Origin: Psychrobacter immobilis
GTDB lineage: Bacteria; Pseudomonadota; Gammaproteobacteria; Pseudomonadales; Moraxellaceae
Reading direction: 5' to 3'
Assembly: GCF_904846065.1 (NCBI RefSeq)
Contig: NZ_CAJGZV010000001.1
Location: 2,356,001-2,420,000 of the forward strand
DNA: 64,000 nt
Shown here: positions 1 to 8,829 of the stretch, in pieces
Position numbering within the stretch: the first letter of the stretch is position 1
Layout of the letters: the number at the start of each line of letters is the position of its first letter
Made by a program: the position numbers and the translations under genes
The notes under the pieces: generated by a model
The model's database searches: none
What the model saw: the letters and a program-made list of their open reading frames with translations, nothing else
What the model was told of the DNA's origin: nothing

Positions 1-2
1 CT

Positions 3-1340
3 GACTGGCGACCTGAAGTAGAAGAATTTTGGGAAGAAGGCGGCAAAAAAGTCGCTCGTAGAAATTTATGGATATCCATTCCATCGTTGCTATTGGCATT
101 TGCAGTATGGATGGTATGGAGTGCCGTCATCGTCCGTCTGCCAGAGATTGGTTTTGATTTTGATGATGGACAGTTGTTTTGGCTCGCCGCGCTGCCCGGA
201 CTATCAGGGGCAACGCTGCGAATTTTTTATTCTTTTATGGTGCCTATCTTTGGTGGGCGACGTTGGACAGCGATATCTACCTTATCCCTGTTAATTCCAG
301 CATTATGGATGGGCTTTGCGGTTCAGAACCCTGATACGCCATTTATGATATTTGCCATCATTGCCCTACTTTGTGGCTTCGGTGGTGGTAACTTTGCCTC
401 CTCCATGTCCAACATCTCGTTCTTCTTTCCAAAAGCAGAACAGGGCACTGCGCTTGGGCTAAACGCGGGTTTGGGTAACCTTGGCGTGTCGGTCATGCAA
501 TTCGTTGTACCGATGATTATATTGGTAGCAGCCTTTGGTAGCTTAGGCGGCGACCCACAAGTCTCTGCAAGCGGTCAGCTGTTTTATCTACAAAATGCAG
601 GCTTTATTTGGGTACCTTTTATTCTGCTATTTTCAGCACTGGCATGGTTTGGCATGAACGATATTGCCACTGCTAAAGCTTCCTTTAAAGACCAATCCGT
701 TATCTTTAAACGCAAACATAACTGGATCATGTGTATCCTATATATGGCAACCTTTGGCTCGTTCATTGGTTTTTCAGCCGCGTTTCCGATGCTGATTAAA
801 AACTCATTTCCTGCCATTGATGCGCTTAAGTTTGCCTTCTTGGGTCCTTTAGTTGGTGCGCTATTTCGCCCTTTAGGTGGCTGGATATCTGATAAAACCA
901 GTGGCGCAAAAGTGACTTTTTGGAACTATATCGTGATGGTATTGGCGGTAGTGGCGGTGATGTATTTCCTCCCTAGCGAGACCCATGAGGGCAGCTTTGT
1001 CGGATACTTCATCTCCTTTATGGTGCTATTTATTACCACAGGTATCGGTAACGGCTCTACCTTTACCATGATTCCCGTTATCTTCAGAACCTTTCATGAA
1101 CGCCTTGAACCTCAAAAAGCAGGTACAGAGGACTTGTTTGTCGAGATACGTAAAGAGTCAGCAGCAGTGGTTGGCTTTACCTCAGCGATAGCAGCCTATG
1201 GCGCATTCTTTGTCCCAAAAATGTTTGGTTCAGGATTGGGTGTTGATGGTACTTTTATCGCTTTAATTGTCTTTTATGTGATCTGTATTGTGTTGACATG
1301 GTGGTATTACAGTCGCCCTAATGCTGAGATTCCTTGCTAA
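3..1340 (+). CDS. narK: Nitrate/nitrite MFS transporter NarK, 5' end outside window
   Basis: Inner-membrane nitrate uptake or nitrate/nitrite exchange protein of the major facilitator superfamily. The frame is open to the left edge: before the first TTG at 87 it already encodes a typical NarK beginning (WRPEVEEFWEEGGKK, then ARRNLWISIP), so the true start lies just outside. Both nitrate-signature regions are visible: GGGNFASSMSNISFFFPK followed by ALGLNAGLGNLGVS, and GIGNGSTFTMIPVIF in the C-terminal half. About twelve hydrophobic segments are present. It lies directly upstream of narGHJI in the same direction but is separated by a strong terminator, so narG has its own promoter. Whether a second NarK gene lies further upstream cannot be seen. 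Family assignment is secure; transport direction is not determined. Confidence 0.95.
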   Translation, partial: DWRPEVEEFWEEGGKKVARRNLWISIPSLLLAFAVWMVWSAVIVRLPEIGFDFDDGQLFWLAALPGLSGATLRIFYSFMVPIFGGRRWTAISTLSLLIPALWMGFAVQNPDTPFMIFAIIALLCGFGGGNFASSMSNISFFFPKAEQGTALGLNAGLGNLGVSVMQFVVPMIILVAAFGSLGGDPQVSASGQLFYLQNAGFIWVPFILLFSALAWFGMNDIATAKASFKDQSVIFKRKHNWIMCILYMATFGSFIGFSAAFPMLIKNSFPAIDALKFAFLGPLVGALFRPLGGWISDKTSGAKVTFWNYIVMVLAVVAVMYFLPSETHEGSFVGYFISFMVLFITTGIGNGSTFTMIPVIFRTFHERLEPQKAGTEDLFVEIRKESAAVVGFTSAIAAYGAFFVPKMFGSGLGVDGTFIALIVFYVICIVLTWWYYSRPNAEIPC

Positions 1341-1402
1341 AGCAGCCTTGTATAAATCATTCTTTGGAAACAGATTTTCAAATTAAAAACATCGCTCTTT
1401 AT

Positions 1403-1436
1403 AGTGCTACTTGCCAGCGTAAGTAGCACTTTTTTT
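1403..1436 (+). terminator. Rho-independent terminator of narK
   Basis: Perfect 10-bp inverted repeat (AGTGCTACTT / AAGTAGCACT) with an 8-nt loop, followed at once by six T. It ends the narK transcript about 60 bp after its stop codon and insulates narG. Confidence 0.93.
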
Positions 1437-1521
1437 ATTTTCACCAATCCATATTCTGCTTGTAAATAAGCCCGACTTATAAATACTTAACGATTTTTTA
1501 AGCAAATCTTATCATTTACCG

Positions 1522-1589
1522 CTACTACTAAGGTGGTAGTGCTCTGCTCATGTTAGCGGATAGCAAGAGGGCGATGGCTTACTTAAAAT
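1522..1589 (+). promoter_or_regulatory. Candidate narG promoter with NarL-like palindrome
   Basis: The 1341-1688 spacer holds an 18-bp imperfect palindrome at 1522-1539 (CTACTACTAAGGTGGTAG). Its halves resemble NarL heptamers (TACYYMT) in a 7-2-7 arrangement but deviate at position 5 of the left half and at two positions of the right half. A -10-like TAAAAT lies at 1584-1589, 44 nt downstream. The same palindrome and the same 44-nt gap occur before moaA (11497-11564). No clear FNR/ANR box was seen. Binding by NarL is an inference; no narXL genes are in the window. Confidence 0.5.
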
Positions 1590-1688
1590 AATACCATCGA
1601 AAAACATTTACAGCTTGGGCAAAGGGTTGTTTTTACCACGCCATTCAGCTTTAGATACCCCATAGGCAATAATACAGAGGATAGCGAA

Positions 1689-4600
1689 ATGAGCCATTTA
1701 CTCGACCAATTCCGTTTTTTTAAACGTAAAAAGGGCGAATTCTCCGATGGGCATGGTGAGACGCGCGATGAGTCTCGTGACTGGGAAAATGTGTATCGTA
1801 GCCGTTGGCAGTATGACAAAGTCGTGCGCTCAACGCATGGGGTCAACTGTACCGGCTCTTGCTCATGGAAAATCTACGTAAAAAACGGCTTGGTCACGTG
1901 GGAGACGCAGCAAACTGACTATCCTGAAACCCGTCCAGATTTACCAAACCACGAACCGCGTGGCTGTCCTCGTGGCGCAAGTTATAGCTGGTACATGTAT
2001 TCAGCAAACCGTGTGAAATATCCTAAAGTACGTAAGCCGCTTCTAAAATTATGGCGTGAAGCCAAAGCGCAGTATCCTGATCCAGTCGATGCGTGGGGCA
2101 GCATCGTCCAAGACCCTATCAAAGCAGAACAGTATAAATCCAAGCGCGGTTTAGGCGGTTTTATTCGCTCAACGTGGGCGGAAGTCAATGAAATTATCGC
2201 TGCTAGTAATGTCTATACCGCCAAAACTTTTGGTCCTGACCGTATCGTCGGTTTCTCTCCGATTCCTGCGATGTCGATGGTCAGTTACGCAGCTGGTAGT
2301 CGCTATTTATCACTTATCGGCGGTGTTTGCTTGTCATTCTATGACTGGTATTGTGACCTGCCACCAGCGTCGCCAATGGTTTGGGGCGAGCAAACCGACG
2401 TGCCAGAATCAGCCGATTGGTACAACTCTGATTATATTATTGCGTGGGGTTCAAACGTTCCGCAAACGCGTACACCAGACGCGCATTTCTTTACCGAAGT
2501 TCGTTATAAAGGCACTAAGACCGTTTCTATCACCCCTGACTATGCTGAGGTTTCTAAGTTAACTGACTTATGGCTAAACCCAAAACAAGGTACTGACGCA
2601 GCGGTCGCACAAGCATTCTGTCATGTCATTATCAAAGAGTTTTATCTTAAGCAGCCAAGTGACTATTTCTTAGATTACGCCAAACGCTATACCGATTTAC
2701 CAGTCCTTGTGATGCTAGAAGGTGAAAAAGGCGCGCGCCGTGCTGGTCGCTACCTGCGCGCTTCTGACTTAATCGATAATTTAGGTCAAGAAAACAATCC
2801 TGAATGGAAAACCATCGGTCTAAATAGTGATGGTGAACTGGTCTCTCCACTTGGCTCGATTGGCTATCGTTGGGGCGAAAAAGGCAAATGGAACCTTGAG
2901 CAAAAAAATGGTACGACAGGCGCAGAAATTGACCTAACATTGACTTTAAAAGACAGCAATGAGACCTGCAAAGTCGGCTTTGATTACTTTGGTCATGTGG
3001 ATCATCCACATTTCACCTCAGTACCGGGCGAAGCGATACAGCAAAAAACCGTTCCTTGTAAAACCATTACCCTTGCCGATGGCAGCACCGCTATCGTTGC
3101 GACCGTCTTTGATCTAACCGTTGCCAACTTGGGCGTGGATAATGGTGTTGGCGGCGAACACGTCACCGACGACTATGACGATGCAAGCGTACCGGGCACA
3201 CCTGCTTGGCAAGAAGTCATCACCGGTTTGAGCCGTGAGCGCGTCATTCAAGTCGCGCGTGAATTCGCTGAAAATGCCCATAAGACTCATGGTAAATCGA
3301 TGATTATCATCGGCGCGGGTATGAACCACTGGTATCACCTAGACATGAACTATCGCGGCGTGATTAACATGCTGATGCTATGTGGCTGTATCGGTAAATC
3401 TGGCGGCGGCTGGGCACATTATGTTGGTCAAGAAAAACTGCGCCCTCAAACGGGTTGGTTGCCATTAGCCTTTGCGCTTGATTGGCATCGTCCGCCACGT
3501 CATATGAACGGCACGAGCTTCTTCTACAATCACAGCTCACAGTGGCGTCACGAAACCATTTCTGCCCATGAGATACTCTCGCCTCTCGTCGATAAAAAGT
3601 TCTTCCCTGAGCATATGCTTGATTACAACATTCAAGCAGAACGCGCAGGCTGGTTGCCTTCAGCACCACAACTCAACCGTAACCCACTGACCATCGCTGC
3701 CAAAGCCAAAGAAAGTGGCAAAGGCGTGGAAGAATATGTGGTCGATTCTCTCGAAGATGGCAGCTTACGCTTTGCTTGTGAATCACCTGATAACCCAGCC
3801 AACTTCCCTCGCAACATGTTTATCTGGCGCTCAAACCTATTGGGCTCATCAGGTAAAGGTCATGAATATATGCTGCATTATTTCTTGGGCACCAAAAACG
3901 GCTTGCTCAATAAAGAAAATGCAGAAGGTCACCTGCAACCAAAAGAAGTCGATTGGGTAGAAAAAGGCCCGACTGGTAAATTAGACTTGGTTGTCACCCT
4001 GGATTTCCGCATGTCTTCCACCTGTTTGTATTCTGACATCGTACTACCGACTGCAACTTGGTACGAAAAAGATGACATGAATACCTCAGACATGCATCCA
4101 TTCATTCACCCATTAACCGCCGCGACTGACCCTGCGTGGGAATCTAAGACCGATTGGGAAATTTATAAAGGCATTACCAGGAGCTTCTCTGAAGTATCAA
4201 AAGGTCATTTAGGTGTTGAAACTGACGTTGTCACCTTGCCGATGCAACATGACACCCCAGGTGAATTGGCACAGCCATTTGGTGGCACTGACTGGAAAAC
4301 AGCGGGCGAAAAACCTGTACCGGGTAAAAACTGCCCGATGATTAAAGTGGTTGAGCGTGACTATCCGAGCACTTATAAAAAGTTCACTTCTATGGGCCCT
4401 GCCTTAGAAAAACTGGGTAATGGCTCAAAAGGCTTGAATTGGGACATGAAAACCGAGGTCAAACAGCTTGGGGATTTAAACCACCGCGTGACTGAAACGG
4501 GTATCTCTGAAGGCAGACCACGTCTCGATACAGCCATTAATGCTTCTGAGATGATTTTGATGCTCGCGCCTGAAACCAATGGTCATGTGGCGGTAAAAGG

Positions 4601-5447
4601 CTGGGCTGCACTCTCTGAGTTCACCGGTCGCGACCATACTCATCTTGCCAAATCTAGCGAGCACGAAAAAATCCGCTTTAAAGATATCGTCGCACAGCCA
4701 CGTAAAATCATCTCAAGCCCGACATGGTCAGGTATTGAGTCAGATCAGGTCAGTTATAACGCGGGTTATACCAACGTCCATGAGCTGATTCCATGGCGTA
4801 CGATTACTGGTCGCCAGCAGTTTTATCAAGACCATCCTTGGATGCAGGCGTTTGGTGAGCAAATGCAGCAGTATCGTCCACCTATCGATACCAAGACCAC
4901 TGAGCTGCTCAAAGACGCTAAGCCAAATGGTAATAAAGAGATTGTACTGAACTTCTTAACACCGCACCAAAAATGGGGCATCCACAGTACCTACTCTGAA
5001 AACTTGCTAATGCTGACCCTAAGTCGCGGTGGACCTTGTGTCTGGATGTCAGAAGTCGATGCCCAAAAAGCCGGCATCGTCGATAACGACTGGATTGAGC
5101 TGTTCAATGCTAATGGGGCAATCACTGCCCGTGCCATCGTCAGCCAAAGGGTGAAAGAAGGCATGACCATGATGTATCACGCCCAAGAGAAATTGGTCAA
5201 CATTCCAGGCTCTGAGCAAACAGGCACGCGTGGCGGTATCCATAACTCGGTCACTCGGACGATTTTGAAACCGACGCATATGATTGGCAGCTACGCCCAG
5301 CAGTCTTATGGCTTTAACTATTATGGCACCGTCGGTTGTAACCGTGATGAATTTGTCGTGATTCGTAAAATGTCAAAAATCGACTGGCTAGAAGACAAAC
5401 CCGATAACGAATTGCCACGTCCATTACCAACCAGCATTGAAGGGTAA
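1689..5447 (+). CDS. narG: Respiratory nitrate reductase alpha subunit
   Basis: Catalytic molybdoenzyme subunit that reduces nitrate to nitrite on the cytoplasmic face of the inner membrane. It is 1252 aa, close to E. coli NarG. The FS0 cluster ligands are visible as His50, Cys54, Cys58 and Cys93, one position above E. coli numbering; by the same offset Asp223 in YDWYCDLPP corresponds to the Asp that ligates molybdenum. The SDYIIAWGSN stretch and the C-terminal molybdopterin-binding region are present. The N-terminus (MSHLLDQFRFFKRKKGEFSDG) has the vestigial twin-arginine-like region typical of NarG. The ATG at 1689 follows an AGAGGA ribosome site. First gene of narGHJI and the likely first gene of its transcript. 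Confidence 0.98.
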   Translation: MSHLLDQFRFFKRKKGEFSDGHGETRDESRDWENVYRSRWQYDKVVRSTHGVNCTGSCSWKIYVKNGLVTWETQQTDYPETRPDLPNHEPRGCPRGASYSWYMYSANRVKYPKVRKPLLKLWREAKAQYPDPVDAWGSIVQDPIKAEQYKSKRGLGGFIRSTWAEVNEIIAASNVYTAKTFGPDRIVGFSPIPAMSMVSYAAGSRYLSLIGGVCLSFYDWYCDLPPASPMVWGEQTDVPESADWYNSDYIIAWGSNVPQTRTPDAHFFTEVRYKGTKTVSITPDYAEVSKLTDLWLNPKQGTDAAVAQAFCHVIIKEFYLKQPSDYFLDYAKRYTDLPVLVMLEGEKGARRAGRYLRASDLIDNLGQENNPEWKTIGLNSDGELVSPLGSIGYRWGEKGKWNLEQKNGTTGAEIDLTLTLKDSNETCKVGFDYFGHVDHPHFTSVPGEAIQQKTVPCKTITLADGSTAIVATVFDLTVANLGVDNGVGGEHVTDDYDDASVPGTPAWQEVITGLSRERVIQVAREFAENAHKTHGKSMIIIGAGMNHWYHLDMNYRGVINMLMLCGCIGKSGGGWAHYVGQEKLRPQTGWLPLAFALDWHRPPRHMNGTSFFYNHSSQWRHETISAHEILSPLVDKKFFPEHMLDYNIQAERAGWLPSAPQLNRNPLTIAAKAKESGKGVEEYVVDSLEDGSLRFACESPDNPANFPRNMFIWRSNLLGSSGKGHEYMLHYFLGTKNGLLNKENAEGHLQPKEVDWVEKGPTGKLDLVVTLDFRMSSTCLYSDIVLPTATWYEKDDMNTSDMHPFIHPLTAATDPAWESKTDWEIYKGITRSFSEVSKGHLGVETDVVTLPMQHDTPGELAQPFGGTDWKTAGEKPVPGKNCPMIKVVERDYPSTYKKFTSMGPALEKLGNGSKGLNWDMKTEVKQLGDLNHRVTETGISEGRPRLDTAINASEMILMLAPETNGHVAVKGWAALSEFTGRDHTHLAKSSEHEKIRFKDIVAQPRKIISSPTWSGIESDQVSYNAGYTNVHELIPWRTITGRQQFYQDHPWMQAFGEQMQQYRPPIDTKTTELLKDAKPNGNKEIVLNFLTPHQKWGIHSTYSENLLMLTLSRGGPCVWMSEVDAQKAGIVDNDWIELFNANGAITARAIVSQRVKEGMTMMYHAQEKLVNIPGSEQTGTRGGIHNSVTRTILKPTHMIGSYAQQSYGFNYYGTVGCNRDEFVVIRKMSKIDWLEDKPDNELPRPLPTSIEG

Positions 5448-5467
5448 AGCTGTTTCTTCTATCGAAA

Positions 5468-5491
5468 AGATATCCTGATTTCAGGATATCT
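5468..5491 (+). other. Perfect palindrome / RNA hairpin in narG-narH spacer
   Basis: Two 11-nt arms (AGATATCCTGA / TCAGGATATCT) separated by TT, a perfect inverted repeat 20 nt after the narG stop. There is no T tract, so it is not a classical terminator. It sits in an unusually long (92-nt) narG-narH spacer and could act as a processing or stabilising stem in the polycistronic RNA, or as a DNA operator. Function inferred only from position. Confidence 0.6.
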
Positions 5492-5539
5492 AGGAAGAAC
5501 ATAAAGCTGCTTTTTTACTATTATTTGGAGCACAGATCC

Positions 5540-7078
5540 ATGAAAATTCGTTCGCAAGTCGGCATGGTGCTTAACCTTGATAAATGTATCGGTTGTCACA
5601 CCTGCTCAGTCACCTGTAAAAACGTCTGGACCAGCCGTGAAGGTATGGAATATGCGTGGTTTAACAACGTTGAGTCAAAACCCGGTATCGGCTATCCCAA
5701 AGAGTGGGAGAACCAAACCAAATGGAAAGGCGGTTGGATACGTAATGCCAATGGCACTATCAATCCGCGTATCGGTGGTAAGTTCAGAGTACTCGCCAAT
5801 ATCTTTGCCAACCCTGACCTACCAGAGATTGATGACTATTACGAGCCGTTTGATTTCGATTATCAGCATTTACATACTGCGCCTATCAGCAACCATCAAC
5901 CTATCGCCCGCCCGCGCTCAGCCATTACTGGCAAACGTATGCAAAAGATTGAATGGGGTCCTAACTGGGAAGAAATCCTTGGCTCAGAGTTTGAAAAACG
6001 TCGCAAAGATAAGAACTTTGACAATATTCAAGCGGAGATTTATGGCGAGTACGAAAACACCTTTATGATGTATTTGCCACGTCTGTGCGAGCATTGCTTG
6101 AACCCAACTTGTGTGGCGTCATGCCCAAGTGGCGCGATTTATAAGCGTGAAGAAGACGGCATTGTCTTGATTGACCAAGAAAAATGTCGCGGCTGGCGCA
6201 TGTGTATCTCAGGCTGCCCGTATAAAAAGATTTACTACAACTGGAAGTCGGGGAAATCTGAAAAATGCATCTTCTGTTATCCACGTATTGAAGCTGGCTT
6301 GCCGACCGTTTGTTCAGAAACCTGTGTTGGTCGTATCCGCTACTTGGGCGTACTGCTTTATGACGCGGACAAAATCGCTGAAGCAGCAAGCACACCTAAC
6401 GAGCAAGACCTTTATCAAGCACAGTTAGACGTATTTTTAGATCCAAACGACCCTGCCGTTATCGCCCAAGCATTAAAAGACGGTGTACCGCAATCGGTCA
6501 TTGATTCAGCCCAGCGCTCACCAGTTTATAAGCTAGCGATGGATTGGAAACTTGCGCTACCGCTACACCCTGAATATCGCACGCTACCGATGGTTTGGTA
6601 TGTACCGCCATTATCACCGATTCAAAATGCTGCTGAAGCAGGCAAAGTCGGTATGGATGGTTTGATTCCAGATGTCGACAGCTTACGTATTCCACTGCGT
6701 TATTTAGCAAACATGCTTACCGCAGGCGATGAAGAGCCAGTTCGTCTAGCATTGAAGCGCCTACTTGCTATGCGTAGCTACAAGCGTATGCAATTGGTCG
6801 AAAAACAAGAAGTCCAAAGTATTTTGGATGATGTGGGTTTGACCAAGCTGCAAGTGGAAGAGATGTACCGCTACTTGGCTATCGCCAACTACGAAGATCG
6901 CTTTGTGATTCCAACGGCGCATCGTGAAGAAGCATTGAGTGATGCATTCGCTGAGCGTAATGGTTGCGGATTCACCTTTGGCGAAGGCTGTTCAGGACAT
7001 TCGGACAATAGCATGTTTGGACAACGCAAAACCAATCGCCGCGATTTCATCGATACTGTCCAAAAGTGGGAGTCATAA
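5540..7078 (+). CDS. narH: Respiratory nitrate reductase beta subunit
   Basis: Iron-sulfur electron-transfer subunit that carries electrons from the NarI hemes to NarG. I place the start at the ATG at 5540 (MKIRSQVGMVLNLDKC), preceded by TTTGGAG, which gives 512 aa like E. coli NarH; an in-frame upstream TTG would only add a few unlikely residues. The first ferredoxin-type cluster is Cys16, Cys19, Cys22, Cys26. The CEHCLNPTCVASCPSG motif and the CRGWRMCISGCPYKK motif follow; the Trp in the latter replaces a Cys and marks the [3Fe-4S] site of this family. The stop is one base from the narJ start, implying translational coupling. Confidence 0.97.
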   Translation: MKIRSQVGMVLNLDKCIGCHTCSVTCKNVWTSREGMEYAWFNNVESKPGIGYPKEWENQTKWKGGWIRNANGTINPRIGGKFRVLANIFANPDLPEIDDYYEPFDFDYQHLHTAPISNHQPIARPRSAITGKRMQKIEWGPNWEEILGSEFEKRRKDKNFDNIQAEIYGEYENTFMMYLPRLCEHCLNPTCVASCPSGAIYKREEDGIVLIDQEKCRGWRMCISGCPYKKIYYNWKSGKSEKCIFCYPRIEAGLPTVCSETCVGRIRYLGVLLYDADKIAEAASTPNEQDLYQAQLDVFLDPNDPAVIAQALKDGVPQSVIDSAQRSPVYKLAMDWKLALPLHPEYRTLPMVWYVPPLSPIQNAAEAGKVGMDGLIPDVDSLRIPLRYLANMLTAGDEEPVRLALKRLLAMRSYKRMQLVEKQEVQSILDDVGLTKLQVEEMYRYLAIANYEDRFVIPTAHREEALSDAFAERNGCGFTFGEGCSGHSDNSMFGQRKTNRRDFIDTVQKWES

Positions 7079-7079
7079 G

Positions 7080-7946
7080 ATGCAAACTACTCAACTCAAT
7101 AACAGCACTTCAGTGCATGAGCCAATTAATTCAGCGATTGAGTCGCCGATGATTGGCGCTTCAGACTTAAAGCTACTCAAGGTACTCAGCCTACTTATCG
7201 ACTATCCAAGTAATGAGCTGTTTTTAGGCGATACGCTTGCTGATTGCACAGAGATTGTTGCCAGATCAACGCTGATTAGCCCAGAAGTACGGACGCAAAT
7301 CATCGACTTGATCGAAGATTTAATCGATACCGGCTCTCTTGAGGCGCAAGCGCGTTATGACGGTCTGTTTGAGCGCGGGCGTTCTTTATCACTATGGTTG
7401 TTTGAGCATGTACATGGCGAATCGCGCGACCGTGGTCAAGCGATGGTCGATTTGATGGGTCAATATCAAGAAGCGGGCTTTGAAATTAGCGTCAAAGAGC
7501 TGCCTGATTATCTGCCTTTATATCTTGAATTTTTAGCGTATCAAGCAACCATTATTGAAGACGACATTCAAATTCGTATGGATATCGCTGATGTTAGCCA
7601 TATCCTCGCTTTGCTTGCCGCCAGATTAGAGGGTCGCGGTAGCTTGTATAAAGGCTGCTTCAATGCGCTATTGCAAATCGCTGGTAAACCGCTCGATATC
7701 GTTGAAGAGTACCAAGAAAAAATCAGCAAAGAAAAGCGTGATGACAGCTTTGAGGCATTAGACAAAGAATGGGAAGAAGAAGTGGTGACGTTTTTGGATG
7801 CGCAACAAGAAGAGCGCTGCCCGTCACAGACAAATACCCAAAATCTTGCAGCAAAAGCTGGTATAAAAAATGCCTCTGCTACAAATGCGGTCGATGCTCC
7901 AGTGCACTGGGTAGATTTTAAAACCAACCAGCCGGTTAAATCATAA
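7080..7946 (+). CDS. narJ: Nitrate reductase assembly chaperone NarJ
   Basis: Cytoplasmic chaperone that binds NarG and supports molybdenum-cofactor insertion and membrane docking; not part of the final enzyme. The frame is open further upstream inside narH, but the ATG at 7080 lies one base after the narH stop and is preceded by GGGAG, so translation is coupled. The product is 288 aa, longer than E. coli NarJ, because of a polar N-terminal stretch of about 30 residues and a charged C-terminal tail. The LKLLKVLSLLIDYPS and LPDYLPLYLEFL segments are characteristic of the NarJ/NarW helical fold. Followed by narI after 14 bp. Confidence 0.94.
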   Translation: MQTTQLNNSTSVHEPINSAIESPMIGASDLKLLKVLSLLIDYPSNELFLGDTLADCTEIVARSTLISPEVRTQIIDLIEDLIDTGSLEAQARYDGLFERGRSLSLWLFEHVHGESRDRGQAMVDLMGQYQEAGFEISVKELPDYLPLYLEFLAYQATIIEDDIQIRMDIADVSHILALLAARLEGRGSLYKGCFNALLQIAGKPLDIVEEYQEKISKEKRDDSFEALDKEWEEEVVTFLDAQQEERCPSQTNTQNLAAKAGIKNASATNAVDAPVHWVDFKTNQPVKS

Positions 7947-7960
7947 TAAGGAGAAAGGAC

Positions 7961-8686
7961 ATGAATATCGCAGATCCTAGTGTGCAGTCTTTAGCCAACC
8001 TAAACTGGCTACAAATTTTCCTTTTTGGCGTTTATCCGTATGTGGCATTGACCATCGCTATCATTGGTACTTGGGTACGTTTTGATTTATCTCAGTATTC
8101 ATGGAAGACAGGCTCGACGCAGATGCTTAGAAGCAAAAACATGCGCCTTGCCAGCAACTTATTCCACGTTGGCATTATCGTGGTGCTCCTCGGTCATTTA
8201 TTTGGTATGTTGACGCCGCATTTTCTTTATGACAGATTTATCAGCGCTGGGCATAAGCAGATATTAGCGGTGGTCGTTGGGGGTATCGCAGGGGTATTTT
8301 GTTGGTTCGGTTTGGTCATGCTCATGTGGCGACGCTTTACCGATGACCGTATCTCAAACACCTCATCATTCTCAGACAAGCTGGTACTGGTGCTGTTATT
8401 CATCCAGCTGAACTTAGGTCTGCTGTCCATCTTTACGTCAGTGAAGCATTTAGATGGCTATACCATGATGAATTTGGCAGGCTGGGCACAGGACATCACA
8501 ATATTAAGACCTTTGCAGGCAGCGGCACGCATTGAGCAAACTGACTTAATTTATCAGCTGCATATGGCGCTCGGCATCACCCTGATTGCGATATTTCCGT
8601 TTACACGGCTTATTCATATCATTAGCGCGCCAATTTGGTATTTCGGGCGTCGCTATCAAATTGTCAGACAAAAGAACTCTCAGTAA
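7961..8686 (+). CDS. narI: Respiratory nitrate reductase gamma subunit (cytochrome b)
   Basis: Membrane subunit that oxidises quinol and passes electrons through two b hemes to NarH. It has 241 aa with five hydrophobic segments. The four heme ligands can be placed: His69 and His79 (10 apart, as His56/His66 in E. coli) and His201 and His219 (18 apart, as His187/His205). A good ribosome site (AAGGAGAAAGG) precedes the ATG at 7961. Last structural gene of the enzyme; an 11-bp-arm stem-loop follows before the isomerase gene. Confidence 0.97.
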   Translation: MNIADPSVQSLANLNWLQIFLFGVYPYVALTIAIIGTWVRFDLSQYSWKTGSTQMLRSKNMRLASNLFHVGIIVVLLGHLFGMLTPHFLYDRFISAGHKQILAVVVGGIAGVFCWFGLVMLMWRRFTDDRISNTSSFSDKLVLVLLFIQLNLGLLSIFTSVKHLDGYTMMNLAGWAQDITILRPLQAAARIEQTDLIYQLHMALGITLIAIFPFTRLIHIISAPIWYFGRRYQIVRQKNSQ

Positions 8687-8694
8687 GGCTATAT

Positions 8695-8748
8695 AGCAGT
8701 ATCTAAATGGAACGGCGTTTTTAACCCTATCCTCACCTAGATACTGCT
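8695..8748 (+). other. Stem-loop between narI and ppiC-like gene
   Basis: Perfect 11-nt arms AGCAGTATCTA and TAGATACTGCT with a 32-nt loop. No T run follows (CTTTACCC), so it is more likely an RNA-stabilising or partial attenuation element within the nar operon than a full terminator. Confidence 0.5.
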
Positions 8749-8829
8749 CTTTACCCTACCTTTAACGATGAATCAACACGCCCTATATTTTAGAATTTCT
8801 ATTACCAGAATCCTTAGTGGAGCAAAGCC

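Noticed and set aside
1486..1502. CTTAAC-N5-TTTAAG resembling the PmrA repeat, between narK and narG
   Set aside because: The second half is weaker, there is no good -10 at the 11-nt spacing seen in the other two sites, and a link to lipid A control makes little sense here. Chance in AT-rich DNA is likely.
2188..2562. 124-codon frame on the plus strand inside narG, and similar long frames inside other genes
   Set aside because: They lie entirely in well-recognised genes in another frame, with no ribosome site or family resemblance.
7568..7927. 119-codon minus-strand frame inside narJ
   Set aside because: Antisense shadow of narJ; serine/alanine-rich translation without family features.
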